From assembly GCF_900099775.1 (NCBI RefSeq), contig NZ_FMTM01000001.1, positions 1,240,001 through 1,304,000 on the forward strand: a DNA stretch of 64,000 bases. Reading direction: 5' to 3'. Source of the DNA: Rhizobium mongolense subsp. loessense (GTDB lineage Bacteria; Pseudomonadota; Alphaproteobacteria; Rhizobiales; Rhizobiaceae). Numbering within the stretch: position 1 is the stretch's first letter; every line of letters begins with the position of its first letter. The notes under the pieces are model-generated. The model was not told the DNA's origin. It saw only the letters and a list, made by a program, of their open reading frames with translations, and did no database searches. This document shows positions 43,454 through 51,494 of the stretch, piece after piece. Position numbers and translations under genes: made by a program.

Positions 43454-43750
43454 CTATTCGGTTCTTGCCCTCTTCTTAATGATGCCCCGGCGTTCAGGTG
43501 TCATGCGAACGTAGGACGGTCGCCAGTTCATTGGCGTTGGTCCGTGGGCTATCCATTTTGGGGGCTCGATTTGGTACCAGTCGCCATTAGCGTCCAGGAA
43601 GTACTGAAGGCCTTCATTCGCGTAGTGTCCGGCCATGTCATCAAATAGTAGATCGCAGATCAAGCCGGTACCCCGCGGAGCCTCGCTCATCGGCCGCCAG
43701 GGGTTTTCGCGGTCGTGTGCCTCTCGCTCTTGCCTTTCCTTGATAGTCAT
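43454..43750 (-). CDS. Hypothetical prophage protein
   Basis: A 98-aa protein with a WRPMSEAPRGTG start typical of small phage proteins of the type that begin with W-x-P-M-S-x-A-P, followed by several Trp and Tyr residues (YFLDANGDWYQIEPPKWIAH). The function is unknown. Its start overlaps the stop of the upstream gene by 4 bp (ATGA), so it is part of the early operon. Confidence 0.65.
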   Translation of the reverse strand: MTIKERQEREAHDRENPWRPMSEAPRGTGLICDLLFDDMAGHYANEGLQYFLDANGDWYQIEPPKWIAHGPTPMNWRPSYVRMTPERRGIIKKRARTE

Positions 43751-44166
43751 TTCTTCGCTGCCTTTTCTGCAAGATAGATTGCCGGATCGATGCGCTTCAC
43801 TTCGGATGCTGCGCCAAAGGTACCGAGTCGGTAATCCCTATATTTACGTTCTCCAACGGGATCGAAGGTCTTAGCCGCGACGGTTCTCAGCCATCCCGGT
43901 GCCTTCGCCGCGTTGATCTTCATCTGCTTTTCCTGACGCTTCAGGGCCTTTTTGGACTTGCCTTTCGGCAGCCCGGGTTTTCCCCAGCGAACCTTCTTGG
44001 AGCTGCGCGACTTGTCCGGCCGGTTGGCGCTATCGTCGTCGATACGATCAAGCGCTTTCCAGGCTGCGGCATTGGTTTCGAATGGTCCCGCTACGAGATT
44101 GCCCCCTTGGTCGGTCAACTCGAACTGGCCGTCGTCGTTTCGGGTGACGTTGATGAGGGTGCTCAC
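43747..44166 (-). CDS. Hypothetical basic prophage protein
   Basis: A 139-aa protein of unknown function. A small N-terminal beta-hairpin part (INVTRNDDGQFELTDQGGNL) is followed by a very basic middle (KKVRWGKPGLPKGKSKKALK). The start is GTG at 44164-44166. It lies between the primase-helicase gene and a further small gene, so a nucleic-acid-binding role in replication is possible. Confidence 0.65.
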   Translation of the reverse strand: MSTLINVTRNDDGQFELTDQGGNLVAGPFETNAAAWKALDRIDDDSANRPDKSRSSKKVRWGKPGLPKGKSKKALKRQEKQMKINAAKAPGWLRTVAAKTFDPVGERKYRDYRLGTFGAASEVKRIDPAIYLAEKAAKK

Positions 44167-44169
44167 GGG

Positions 44170-45900
44170 CTATTCACTCCCAAGATTTTTGAAACTGGCT
44201 GGCATCTCTTCGAAGCGCCGATCGGCGCCGACGAATTGAAAGGTGACGGAACCCGGCCTGCCGCAAATCGGCTGCCTGCGGATCTTCTTTGAAATCACGA
44301 AGGTCACCTGCTCCTCATAGTCGCGATAGACGACGAGACCGGCATCCGCCTTGTTGCGCCAGTGCGCACTGCCGGCGAGGTCATAGAGGCCGGGGATCGG
44401 TTCTTTCCCTTCACCGTGGGCCTTGAGCTTGGTCGGATGGATAATCATCCAGATCGTGCAGCCGTGCCGCTTGCCGAACTGCTTGCACTTCGAGATGAGC
44501 TGCGAAATGAATTCCGTTTCCGTCAGTTTGTCGGGACGGGACGCCTCGATTTCGTTGTAGGGATCGATGACGATGTTCGTGACGCCATATCGGATCACCG
44601 CGGCGCGGGCTCGTTCCAGTAGCCAGTCTATCGACGGTGTATGATCGACAGCGCCCAAGAGGAAAATCCGCTCGTTCAACCACGCCATGGCCGTGACGAG
44701 CTCATCCTCTGTCATCCGAACCGTTGGGCCATCATAGAACGGCTGACCTACCCAGATCTCACTTAGATCGACGATGTGATTGGATTCGCCGGTCTCGGGA
44801 GAAAAGAACCCCCACCGTTCATCGCGTAGGCGCGCCGTCTGAACGGCCACCTGGTCAATGAACCGGGACTTGCCGTGATTGGGAATACCGGTGACGGCTA
44901 TGAACTGCCCGGGGATGTATCTGAACGCCTTATCAAATTCCTTGAACCCGGTCGTCAGCGGCTGCGGGCCCCGGCCGTGATAGATGTCCAGGACGTCATT
45001 CGCGAAGCTTTCGATATCATGCAGGCCGTCGATCGGCCACGGCTCGGCCGCATTAACGCAATCCACGAGCATCTGCTTGCCGTGATTGAGCAGGCACTCG
45101 TTCGCGTCCTTGCTCTCGGCTGGAAGCCGCACGCGGAAGCTACGATCCTTGCCAACGCGCCGCGCGATCTCATTTGCCAGCGCTTCACCGGGACCGTCCA
45201 TATCCGTCGCGATCAGGAACCGCTTCACCTGCAGCAACAACTCCCAGTGCGTGCCGAAAGGTTCATAGCGTTTCTCGCTGGTCTCAGGCCCGGAAGGCGC
45301 GCCGTTCGGCAACGATACGACATGGTGAAAACCAGCTTCGATCAGCGCCATAACGTCGATTTCGCCTTCGCAGATGATCAGATCCTCGCCAGCGCCAATG
45401 CTGTCGGCGTTGAAGAACACCGGTTCCGGATCTTTCTCCTGCCGGAAGAGCTTGTTCGCTGTCCGGTATTTGACGTTGCGCAACTCGCCGTCCCACTCGT
45501 AAGGGAACGCTATGCAATCCTCTTCCTTGTCGGTCTGCGGAAACCATTGGCGGGTTTTGTAGATGCCGAAGCGATCGACGACAGCGCGGGAGATGCCGCG
45601 CTTTTCGAACCAAGCACGCAGGCTGTCGGGCCGCTGCGGAGAGGCTTCCCTCGCCGGCTTGCGATAGACGCGGCGCTCCCGAACGGGCCGATATTCACTG
45701 CCGCCTGCTCCTCCGGAAAATGAGCAATGGTGGCAGTGCCAAACGACGCTGTCGTCGGGCTTCACCGTGACGGACAGGCACTGGTCGTTTTTCTTCCGCC
45801 GTGTCGACGAGCAGGCTGGGCAGGTGGTCTTGTGGTTTCCGACGCTGGTGCTGCGTATCCGGATGTTGTGCTCGGCAAGGGCTGCGAAGACGTCCGCCAT
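44170..45900 (-). CDS. Primase-helicase (TOPRIM plus RecA-like), T7 gp4 type
   Basis: A 576-aa bifunctional replication protein. The N-terminal zinc site uses Cys27, Cys30, Cys56 and Cys59. The TOPRIM domain has LIICEGEIDVMALIEAG (Glu178) and ATDMDGPG (Asp233, Asp235). The hexameric helicase domain has Walker A GIPNHGKS (338-345) and IVIDPYNEIE as the Walker B region. It unwinds phage DNA and may make primers. The ATG at 45898-45900 overlaps the upstream stop (ATGA) and has a GGGAG site. Phage DNA polymerase is absent, so it probably recruits host polymerase. Confidence 0.92.
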   Translation of the reverse strand: MADVFAALAEHNIRIRSTSVGNHKTTCPACSSTRRKKNDQCLSVTVKPDDSVVWHCHHCSFSGGAGGSEYRPVRERRVYRKPAREASPQRPDSLRAWFEKRGISRAVVDRFGIYKTRQWFPQTDKEEDCIAFPYEWDGELRNVKYRTANKLFRQEKDPEPVFFNADSIGAGEDLIICEGEIDVMALIEAGFHHVVSLPNGAPSGPETSEKRYEPFGTHWELLLQVKRFLIATDMDGPGEALANEIARRVGKDRSFRVRLPAESKDANECLLNHGKQMLVDCVNAAEPWPIDGLHDIESFANDVLDIYHGRGPQPLTTGFKEFDKAFRYIPGQFIAVTGIPNHGKSRFIDQVAVQTARLRDERWGFFSPETGESNHIVDLSEIWVGQPFYDGPTVRMTEDELVTAMAWLNERIFLLGAVDHTPSIDWLLERARAAVIRYGVTNIVIDPYNEIEASRPDKLTETEFISQLISKCKQFGKRHGCTIWMIIHPTKLKAHGEGKEPIPGLYDLAGSAHWRNKADAGLVVYRDYEEQVTFVISKKIRRQPICGRPGSVTFQFVGADRRFEEMPASFKNLGSE

Positions 45901-46616
45901 CACATTCTCCCGAACAGTTGGGATTTGGTCGTGACGCTCGCTCTCGGCTTAGGCATTTCACGCTTAAACCAATTTTTCCAGGTCGCGTGCCAGTCAAGCT
46001 TGACGCCGTTAGTCGTCGAGAGGGACCAGTTTTTCATCTTCTCGGCCGATGCCAGCGCCGTTGGTCTGGGCATGCCGTACTCCACGGCTTCGTCGATCCA
46101 CTCGGATGGCGGAGACCAATCGGCGGGAAGTCGCGCAGCGCGCTTTTTGGAAGAACCGCTAGGTTCTTTTTTTTCTTCTACGTTGGTGGTTGGTGGTTGG
46201 TGGTTGGTGGTTAGGTTTCGCTCTGAAAAACCCGTAGCTTTCGCGTTCTGTTGTTCTTGCTTGTCTTTTCCAGACGGACGGCCACCCTTTGAACCACGTT
46301 CGGATGCACTTTGGATGCGGTTCAGTGAACGTTCAACCTCACTTTGCGCACGCTTCTGCAACAGTTTGCCGTCATTTCCCCGGGATATTTTGCCCTTATT
46401 GATCAGGCTTGCGAGTATCCTTTTGATGTCTGCCGGCCGCACTCCGCAAAGCATCGATAGGCGCTTATGGTTCTCGTCGACCGGCCCGCCTTCAGACATG
46501 ATGAGAGAGCATATCATCCAATAAACGCCCTGTTCTTCAGCGTTGAGTATGCCGGCGACACCGGCAATGTATTCGTCGAAGTGAAAATCGACGTGGCGCG
46601 CCTTCCCTGCTGCCAT
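45900..46616 (-). CDS. DUF1376-like replication protein with in-frame heptanucleotide repeat
   Basis: A 238-aa protein. The N-terminal DUF1376-like winged-helix domain (HFDEYIAGVAGILNAEEQG, then YWMICSLIMSEGGPV and KRILASLINKGKIS) is joined by a low-complexity linker (about 105-155) to a C-terminal part with Trp-rich ends (HATWKNWFKREMP), as in phage helicase loaders and replication initiators. The linker is encoded partly by four TTGGTGG copies (46183-46210), giving NHQPPTTN-type peptide. It is upstream of the primase-helicase gene and coupled to it. Confidence 0.8.
   Translation of the reverse strand: MAAGKARHVDFHFDEYIAGVAGILNAEEQGVYWMICSLIMSEGGPVDENHKRLSMLCGVRPADIKRILASLINKGKISRGNDGKLLQKRAQSEVERSLNRIQSASERGSKGGRPSGKDKQEQQNAKATGFSERNLTTNHQPPTTNVEEKKEPSGSSKKRAARLPADWSPPSEWIDEAVEYGMPRPTALASAEKMKNWSLSTTNGVKLDWHATWKNWFKREMPKPRASVTTKSQLFGRM
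46183..46210. repeat. Four tandem copies of TTGGTGG inside the DUF1376-like gene
   Basis: Four exact heptamers (28 bp) read on the plus strand. The unit length is not a multiple of three, so gain or loss of one copy would shift the frame of the replication gene. Confidence 0.9.
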
Positions 46617-46840
46617 TAGCGGACACCAGGCGGGCGCGTCTTATGGACTGGAAAAACTGCGGTATTGCTCGGGATGGCGTCGAGTGGAAAATGCCTATCC
46701 TCAGGTAGGAAGACGTTGTTGAATTCCTTCCACGCCCGGATAGCAGCGAGGCCATCCTCCATGACGAGCGTCTTATCGGCGCGGCGCTTCGCCTCGGCGT
46801 AGCGGTTCCAGGCCGCAATTTGGTCTTCAGTTGTAATCAT
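46616..46840 (-). CDS. Small hypothetical early protein
   Basis: A 74-aa protein of unknown function (MITTEDQIAAWNRYAEAKRR, then LAAIRAWKEFNNVFLP). It overlaps the downstream DUF1376-like gene by one base (TAATG), so it is co-translated with the replication genes. Confidence 0.68.
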   Translation of the reverse strand: MITTEDQIAAWNRYAEAKRRADKTLVMEDGLAAIRAWKEFNNVFLPEDRHFPLDAIPSNTAVFPVHKTRPPGVR

Positions 46841-46854
46841 TGACGCGCCCTACC

Positions 46855-47052
46855 CTACTGCTTCGGGTTGCGCGCGGCTTTGGCGTCTTCTATTGCGCCA
46901 AGGATATCCGACATCGGCCACTTTGAAAGAGCGCCGATTTTAATGGGCTTTGGTAAAGTCCCGTCAGCAACTCTACGGTAAAAAGTAGGAACGCTGATAT
47001 TCAGAATGGAAGCGGCTTCTTTTTTGGTAAGAAGCGGATCGTTGATTTGCAT
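46855..47052 (-). CDS. AlpA-like/HTH_17 transcriptional regulator
   Basis: A 65-aa winged-helix protein of the AlpA/excisionase type (LLTKKEAASILNISVPTFYRR, then GTLPKPIKIGALSKWPMSDI). It is the first gene of the early operon, and its start lies just beside the region with four 30-bp-spaced sites, which are natural candidates for its own binding or for a repressor. ATG at 47050-47052. Confidence 0.82.
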   Translation of the reverse strand: MQINDPLLTKKEAASILNISVPTFYRRVADGTLPKPIKIGALSKWPMSDILGAIEDAKAARNPKQ

Positions 47053-47109
47053 CTGTCTAGCCTGCTGTTCGATTGATACAGGCTGAACATACTTGACGAA
47101 AAAGCGTAG

Positions 47110-47210
47110 AACCGACGGTTACACGCTATAAATCGTCACAAGCGGTGGTTAGTTGCTATATTTTTCTCTAACCAGTGGTTCCGGTGCAAAAAGCTGAAGA
47201 ACCACTGGTT
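47110..47210. repeat. Four 11-bp palindromic sites at exact 30-bp spacing (operator or origin)
   Basis: Sites start at 47110 (AACCGACGGTT), 47140 (AAGCGGTGGTT), 47170 (AACCAGTGGTT) and 47200 (AACCACTGGTT). Three are perfect AACCR-N-YGGTT palindromes; the second keeps one half. Units 1 and 2 also share GGTTA-N3-GCTATA. Units 3 and 4 form a 14-bp inverted repeat (47168-47181 with 47199-47212). The array lies between the early operon and the gene next to the integrase. Confidence 0.85.
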
Positions 47211-47218
47211 AGCCTTCA

Positions 47219-48154
47219 CTAAGTCCTTGCCCTCATGGCTTTTATCAGGCTGCGATAGTGCCCAACCCAATCCTTGTACCAGCTCGGCCCAAGGCTTTTA
47301 TTATTGATTTGGAAAAGCTGTGCGCCTTCTTGCCGGTCGTAATCCATCGCTAGTTTTTTTGCGGCTTTAATAATTTCATCATTGTCAGAAAACGCCAGTT
47401 TATCTCCCTGAGCCATCACGAGCTGGTCAAGGACTCTGTAGCGCTCGACACGCGCTGCACCCTGGCCGCCTTTCTTCCCATTCTCGGAATTCCGCTCAAC
47501 CACCTCCATATGCTTCAAGGCAAAGGATTCGTACTGCATTTTCATCTGATACTCTGCCCAGAGAAATCCTAAGCGCAAATCGTCATGGTGGCAGTAATAC
47601 AGCGACTTCATGTTCGCAGCATACCAAAGCCTACTTAGAGGCTTCGCCAGGTGCTGCGCCGCGAGTTCCATCAAGTAAATTTCCCAGTTTTCGCCATAGC
47701 TTTGCTTTGCTTCGTCGATCACTGACTTGCCCTCGATCTCTTCAACCTTCGCTAATATCTCGGGGGTTAGGTTTCCGCTTGTCGTCCAGCCATGCGCTTC
47801 CAGAACGCCGAAGCATTCGCCATACCAGTCCGTTTCGTTGAATACCGACAGGTGTCTGGCACTTAGCCCCCGGTTCGACCGCTCAGCACTTATCCCCTCT
47901 AGCGTTAACGAGTGGCGAGCAATGCCTGAAGCAATTAGCGGACCAGCGTCTTCGAACTCGTAACGGGTCGGAAAATCTCTCTTGTCATCATCGGGGAAGC
48001 AAGGCATGAGAAAATCGGCGCCGTCACTTTCTCGCGGATTATTTGGAAACATCGAGTTCATCATTTCAGAGAATTCCTTGTGTGGAATCCTCCAGAACTG
48101 CCGTCCCGCGATCTTCACCTTTTGCCATGAAGCTGGTTTGTTGCTCAGGTCCAT
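47219..48154 (-). CDS. Unknown protein between integrase and control region
   Basis: A 311-aa protein that I cannot assign. The N-terminus (WQKVKIAGRQFWRIPHKEF) and the C-terminal basic helices (KKLAMDYDRQEGAQLFQINN; SWYKDWVGHYRSLIKAMRA) are separated by Trp- and Tyr-rich helical segments and a Gly-rich NGKKGGQGAAR. The start at 48152-48154 is chosen because AAGGA lies 6 nt upstream; an ATG at 48160 would overlap the integrase stop (ATGA). Co-transcription with the integrase is likely. It could act in integration control or replication. Confidence 0.7.
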   Translation of the reverse strand: MDLSNKPASWQKVKIAGRQFWRIPHKEFSEMMNSMFPNNPRESDGADFLMPCFPDDDKRDFPTRYEFEDAGPLIASGIARHSLTLEGISAERSNRGLSARHLSVFNETDWYGECFGVLEAHGWTTSGNLTPEILAKVEEIEGKSVIDEAKQSYGENWEIYLMELAAQHLAKPLSRLWYAANMKSLYYCHHDDLRLGFLWAEYQMKMQYESFALKHMEVVERNSENGKKGGQGAARVERYRVLDQLVMAQGDKLAFSDNDEIIKAAKKLAMDYDRQEGAQLFQINNKSLGPSWYKDWVGHYRSLIKAMRART

Positions 48155-48156
48155 TT

Positions 48157-49350
48157 TCATTCCTTTACAAGGTGGATCACCTGGCCGTTTTGGCCCGTGA
48201 CGTGTTTTGCCCATCGCGCCAGAAGAACTCGACGCTGCTCTAAGAAATCGGTACGTCTGTAAGCTCGCTCGACCGCTCCACCGACGACATGGCCGAGCAT
48301 GGTTTCAGCAATGTCATGTGGTGTTTCGGTCACTTCAGCAATCCAGTCGCGGAGGCTGGACCTGAAGCCATGCGGGCGCGCTTCAAGCTTCGCACGCTCC
48401 ATCAGCCGGCCCATGGTCATATCGCTGATGACGCCGCGTTGAACGCTCGGGAAGAGGAAGCCGTCGCGGGATAGCTTGCGCGCTTTCTCGACGATCGATA
48501 GCGCATCTTCCGAAAGCGGGACGCGAAAGTCCGGGGTCTTGTCCTTGCGACCCTTCATGGCCTCGCCTGGGATCGTCCAGACATCGCCGCTGATCTGGCT
48601 CTCATGGATAAAGCGCAAAGGACTTGAGCGCACGCCGGTTAGGATGAGTAGACGCAGGGCGAGATGTGTCACACTGCCATCCGCAAGTGTGCCATAGAAG
48701 GCCGGAACCTCGCGCCAGGGCATCGCGGGGATGTTTTTCACTTTGTGCCGCTGTTGGCCGAGTAGCGCGCGAGCTTTCTCCGGCGCCTGGATATCGGCAT
48801 CGAGGCCCAGCGCTGCGGCGTGCTTGAAGCAGATGCTAAGCCGGTTCAGCGCCTTGCGGGCCGTCTCAGCTTTCTTATGCCAAATCGGAGACAGCGTATC
48901 CCTGATATCGATCTGATCAATCTCGGCGATCGGAACCTTGCCAAGCTTCGGAATGACATGGAGCTTCAGAGGAGTGAACCAGCGCCCAGCGGTGCCGTCG
49001 CCCTTCAGCTCTGCTTTGCGGCTTTCAAACGCATCTTCGGCAATCTCTTCCAACAGGTGGAGGTGCCGAGCTGCTTCCCGCTTAAGCCTCTCCCGCTCTT
49101 TGATTGGATCAACATTTTGCCTGGCTAGCGCTCGCCATTTTGTCGCCTCGTCGCGGACATCCTTCAAAGAAACCTCTGCGGCAGATCCTAGGCCCATCTC
49201 ACGCCGGCGCCCGTGGACCGTCACGCGGAGCACCCATTGCCCGCCGCCATCGTCGCGCTTGTGGAGCCACAAGCCACCGCCGTCAGCGTACTTGCCTGCC
49301 GCCAATTTCTTGACGGATAAGGCTGTCAGTTTGTTTAATTCACGCCCCAT
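48157..49350 (-). CDS. Tyrosine recombinase integrase
   Basis: A 397-aa phage integrase. An N-terminal arm-binding DUF4102-type domain (TALSVKKLAAGKYADGGGLW) is followed by a core-binding domain and a catalytic domain with Arg241 (LTGVRSSPLRF), Lys266, His327-x2-Arg330 (HGFRSSLRDW), His354 (MLGHVVGG) and Tyr364 (ERAYRR). It should recombine the 18-bp core in tRNA-Leu(CAG). The ATG at 49348-49350 has an AAGGTGG site. It is transcribed away from attR. Confidence 0.95.
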   Translation of the reverse strand: MGRELNKLTALSVKKLAAGKYADGGGLWLHKRDDGGGQWVLRVTVHGRRREMGLGSAAEVSLKDVRDEATKWRALARQNVDPIKERERLKREAARHLHLLEEIAEDAFESRKAELKGDGTAGRWFTPLKLHVIPKLGKVPIAEIDQIDIRDTLSPIWHKKAETARKALNRLSICFKHAAALGLDADIQAPEKARALLGQQRHKVKNIPAMPWREVPAFYGTLADGSVTHLALRLLILTGVRSSPLRFIHESQISGDVWTIPGEAMKGRKDKTPDFRVPLSEDALSIVEKARKLSRDGFLFPSVQRGVISDMTMGRLMERAKLEARPHGFRSSLRDWIAEVTETPHDIAETMLGHVVGGAVERAYRRTDFLEQRRVLLARWAKHVTGQNGQVIHLVKE

Positions 49351-49502
49351 ATATCCACCTTTTAATCCACCCAAAAAAGGAAGATTTGCTGGTCTTCGGT
49401 GATACATCATGAGTCACGAATAGACAAGTAAGGTCCTGAAAATAAAGGATTTTGATATTGATTGATACGGGATGATTTACATTGATGTTCTAGTCTGGTG
49501 CA

Positions 49503-49520
49503 TCTTCTGGGCACCATTCC
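49503..49520. repeat. attR core of the prophage
   Basis: An exact copy of the 18-bp attL core TCTTCTGGGCACCATTCC, a leftover 3' fragment of tRNA-Leu. The adjacent inside sequence has repeated ATTGAT units (49451-49485) that might be integrase arm sites. Confidence 0.92.
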
Positions 49521-49578
49521 CTTAAAAAGATAGCAGAAGAGCCGATGCCAACGGCCGTGGTCTCGCGACCTGGCTTTC

Positions 49579-50214
49579 TTACCACGTCAGATATCGTGAT
49601 CCAATCAGCGCGCCGATGGCTGTCACTGCCGCGATTGCCGTGGTGTACCAGACTGCGAGAAACAGCGGGCTGTCGTCCGTGCAGTGCCAGGCGTAAAGCG
49701 CTGCCGCTATACCACCGGCGGCAAGGCCTGCTGCGGCACCTGCAAGGCTTGGGCGTTCCGCAGCGCCGTTCTTCAGCGCCCAGAGGAAACCCGCAAGCGG
49801 CGCGAACGACAGGACCGGGATAAAGAACAGGCAGAAGCGTGCGTTGCGGCCGAGCATCGCCGTTTCCCATGCATCCTGAGGAATGGCCGACAATTCGGCC
49901 GCGGTGCCCGCTGCGAGAAGGACCAGCGGCACGAACAGCGCCAGGCTTGAAAGCCCCAACGGTACGCCTGGACGGCCTATGCGAAAGACAAGCCCGCAAG
50001 CGGTGACGGCGAGCGTCAGGGTCAGGACCACCTTGAAGAGCACGCGTGCCGTTTCGATCGCGCTTGCCATGTCGTGGCGGATACCGACTGCCGACAAAAG
50101 CAACGCTGCAGAAACCACGACGCCGATCAGCAAGGCGCACAGGAGCAAAGAGCCGAGCCGCGTACGGATGGGCGCATCTTGTGCCAGGAGGCTGATCAGG
50201 TCATCGGTCTTCAC
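49579..50214 (-). CDS. NrsF-like (DUF1109) membrane anti-sigma factor
   Basis: An inner-membrane protein of 211 aa with six hydrophobic segments and the family start MKTDDLISLLAQDA. NrsF of Caulobacter holds sigma-F inactive at the membrane until metal or redox stress. Conserved Cys residues are visible (ACGLVF, FCLFF, WHCTDD). It is transcribed after the ECF sigma gene and overlaps it by 14 bp. The GTG at 50212-50214 is chosen to match the family N-terminus and GGAG upstream; another GTG is at 50223. Confidence 0.87.
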   Translation of the reverse strand: MKTDDLISLLAQDAPIRTRLGSLLLCALLIGVVVSAALLLSAVGIRHDMASAIETARVLFKVVLTLTLAVTACGLVFRIGRPGVPLGLSSLALFVPLVLLAAGTAAELSAIPQDAWETAMLGRNARFCLFFIPVLSFAPLAGFLWALKNGAAERPSLAGAAAGLAAGGIAAALYAWHCTDDSPLFLAVWYTTAIAAVTAIGALIGSRYLTW

Positions 50215-50776
50215 TCGTCTCACTCCGGTATATGGCCGCCAGCGACTTCAGCGCCCGGTGCAGCGCGACGCGCACCGCACCTTCGCTCATTTTCAGCCTT
50301 TCAGCCGTTTCGCGAACACCTGCTCCCTCCATCGAAATCGAGCGCACGATGTCCCGCTGCGGATCCTTAAGGCGAACCAACATATGTTCGGCGTCGAGCC
50401 GATCCAAATTACCCGCCTGTTCTTCCGCTTCGAGCGTTGCCATCACGTCGTCGATCGGCACATCGATGTGACGGCCGCGCCGGCGCAGGGCGTCTATCAT
50501 CTTATTGCGCACGATCGTCGACAGCCAAGGGCCGATCGGGCGGCCCGGATCCCAGGTTCCGCGCTTCAGGTGAACAGCAAGCAGCACCTCCTGCACGACA
50601 TCCTCCGCCTCGCCTGCCGGCGCGCCAAACTGATCGCAGCGCCTGCGGGCCATGGCGCGCAGATGAGGTGTGACAGCGCAAAGAAAGCGGTGATACGCCT
50701 GCGCATCGCCAGCCATCGCGCTACGCATCCAGCCTGCCCATTCCTCTTCCCGCGCTGAGTATTTCACCCGCATCAT
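50201..50776 (-). CDS. ECF RNA polymerase sigma factor (SigF-like)
   Basis: A 191-aa extracytoplasmic-function sigma factor. Region 2 reads GEAEDVVQEVLLAVHLKRGTWDPGRPI, and region 4 reads RETAERLKMSEGAVRVALHRAL. With the downstream NrsF-like gene it forms a sigma/anti-sigma pair like Caulobacter SigF-NrsF. Start options are ATG 50776, ATG 50773 or GTG 50767; the promoter-like element just upstream favours a very short or absent leader. Confidence 0.9.
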   Translation of the reverse strand: MMRVKYSAREEEWAGWMRSAMAGDAQAYHRFLCAVTPHLRAMARRRCDQFGAPAGEAEDVVQEVLLAVHLKRGTWDPGRPIGPWLSTIVRNKMIDALRRRGRHIDVPIDDVMATLEAEEQAGNLDRLDAEHMLVRLKDPQRDIVRSISMEGAGVRETAERLKMSEGAVRVALHRALKSLAAIYRSETSEDR

Positions 50777-50780
50777 CCTC

Positions 50781-50806
50781 TACGAGAGGGTACACACCTT
50801 TGTTAC
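50781..50806 (-). promoter_or_regulatory. SigF-type autoregulatory promoter candidate
   Basis: On the minus strand GTAACA is followed after exactly 16 nt by CGTA, close to the Caulobacter SigF pattern GTAACC-N16-CGAA. It lies just ahead of the sigma gene, which would give positive autoregulation and an almost leaderless mRNA. Confidence 0.55.
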
Positions 50807-51046
50807 CGCTCGTTCGAGATTATTTCGCGGTAGCGGGCGAGCCTTTGTTGTCTGGCGTTTACCCCTGCAAAAGCCGGGCCGGCAAGGAAACCGTGAGAAG
50901 AGCTGCAACATTTCCGTCTGCTTTCTCCGAAGCCCGCAATGCAAGGAAACAGCATCATTACACAGGACCGCGTGCGCCGGCACACCGGGACGCGTCTCAA
51001 TCGACGACTTCATCGCGCGGACTTTTTCCCTTTATGGCATGAAGCG

Positions 51047-51394
51047 TCAGCGCACGGGCTGATAGTGGCCTCTTGCAGGCACTTGCGTTCCTTGGCTCAC
51101 GTAACCGTCTCGGTCGCATACATAGACGGTGGTCGGCATGCCGCCGGAGCGGAAGATCCAGTCCCCCGAACGCCGGATGCCGCGCGTTTCGGTGCGGCAG
51201 ACATATTGTTCCTCATCCTTCTTGTCAGGCTGAGACTTGACGCCGGGGAGATCGGGATAGGGATAGAGCGGCTGAGCGGCTGCTTTGCCCGCCCGGCTCC
51301 AATCCGTCGCAAAAGCCGGCTCGGCGATCAGGCTGCTGACTACAGAAAGGGCAGCGAGCAAATCGGCAGGGATCGCATATCGGTGACCTTTCAT
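51047..51394 (-). CDS. Small secreted protein of unknown function
   Basis: A 115-aa protein with a signal peptide (about 1-29, ending EPAFA) and a short mature part with two Cys and the segment YVCRTETRGIRRSGDWIFRS. Nothing identifies its role. The ATG at 51392-51394 gives a normal signal peptide; an in-frame TTG at 51427 is less likely. It lies between the sigma factor and the polysaccharide genes. Confidence 0.65.
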   Translation of the reverse strand: MKGHRYAIPADLLAALSVVSSLIAEPAFATDWSRAGKAAAQPLYPYPDLPGVKSQPDKKDEEQYVCRTETRGIRRSGDWIFRSGGMPTTVYVCDRDGYVSQGTQVPARGHYQPVR

Positions 51395-51494
51395 TGCAGC
51401 ACTGGCTCCAGCGACATTTGTCTTCAAATTTAGGAAGCAGCCAAGCAGCCATCAAGCGGTAGGCCGGGCACGACAAATTGATTTCGGAGCACCT

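Larger units (their letters stand above)
14107..49520. mobile_element. Temperate podovirus-like prophage, about 35.4 kb
   Basis: It is bounded by the 18-bp direct repeats attL and attR. It contains an integrase beside attR, repressor-like and excisionase-like genes, replication genes, a NusG-like factor, terminase, portal, scaffold, capsid, tail tubular A and B, internal virion proteins, tailspike, endolysin and spanins. The order of structural genes follows T7, but there is no phage RNA polymerase or DNA polymerase. All core genes look intact, so the prophage may still be inducible. Confidence 0.93.
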
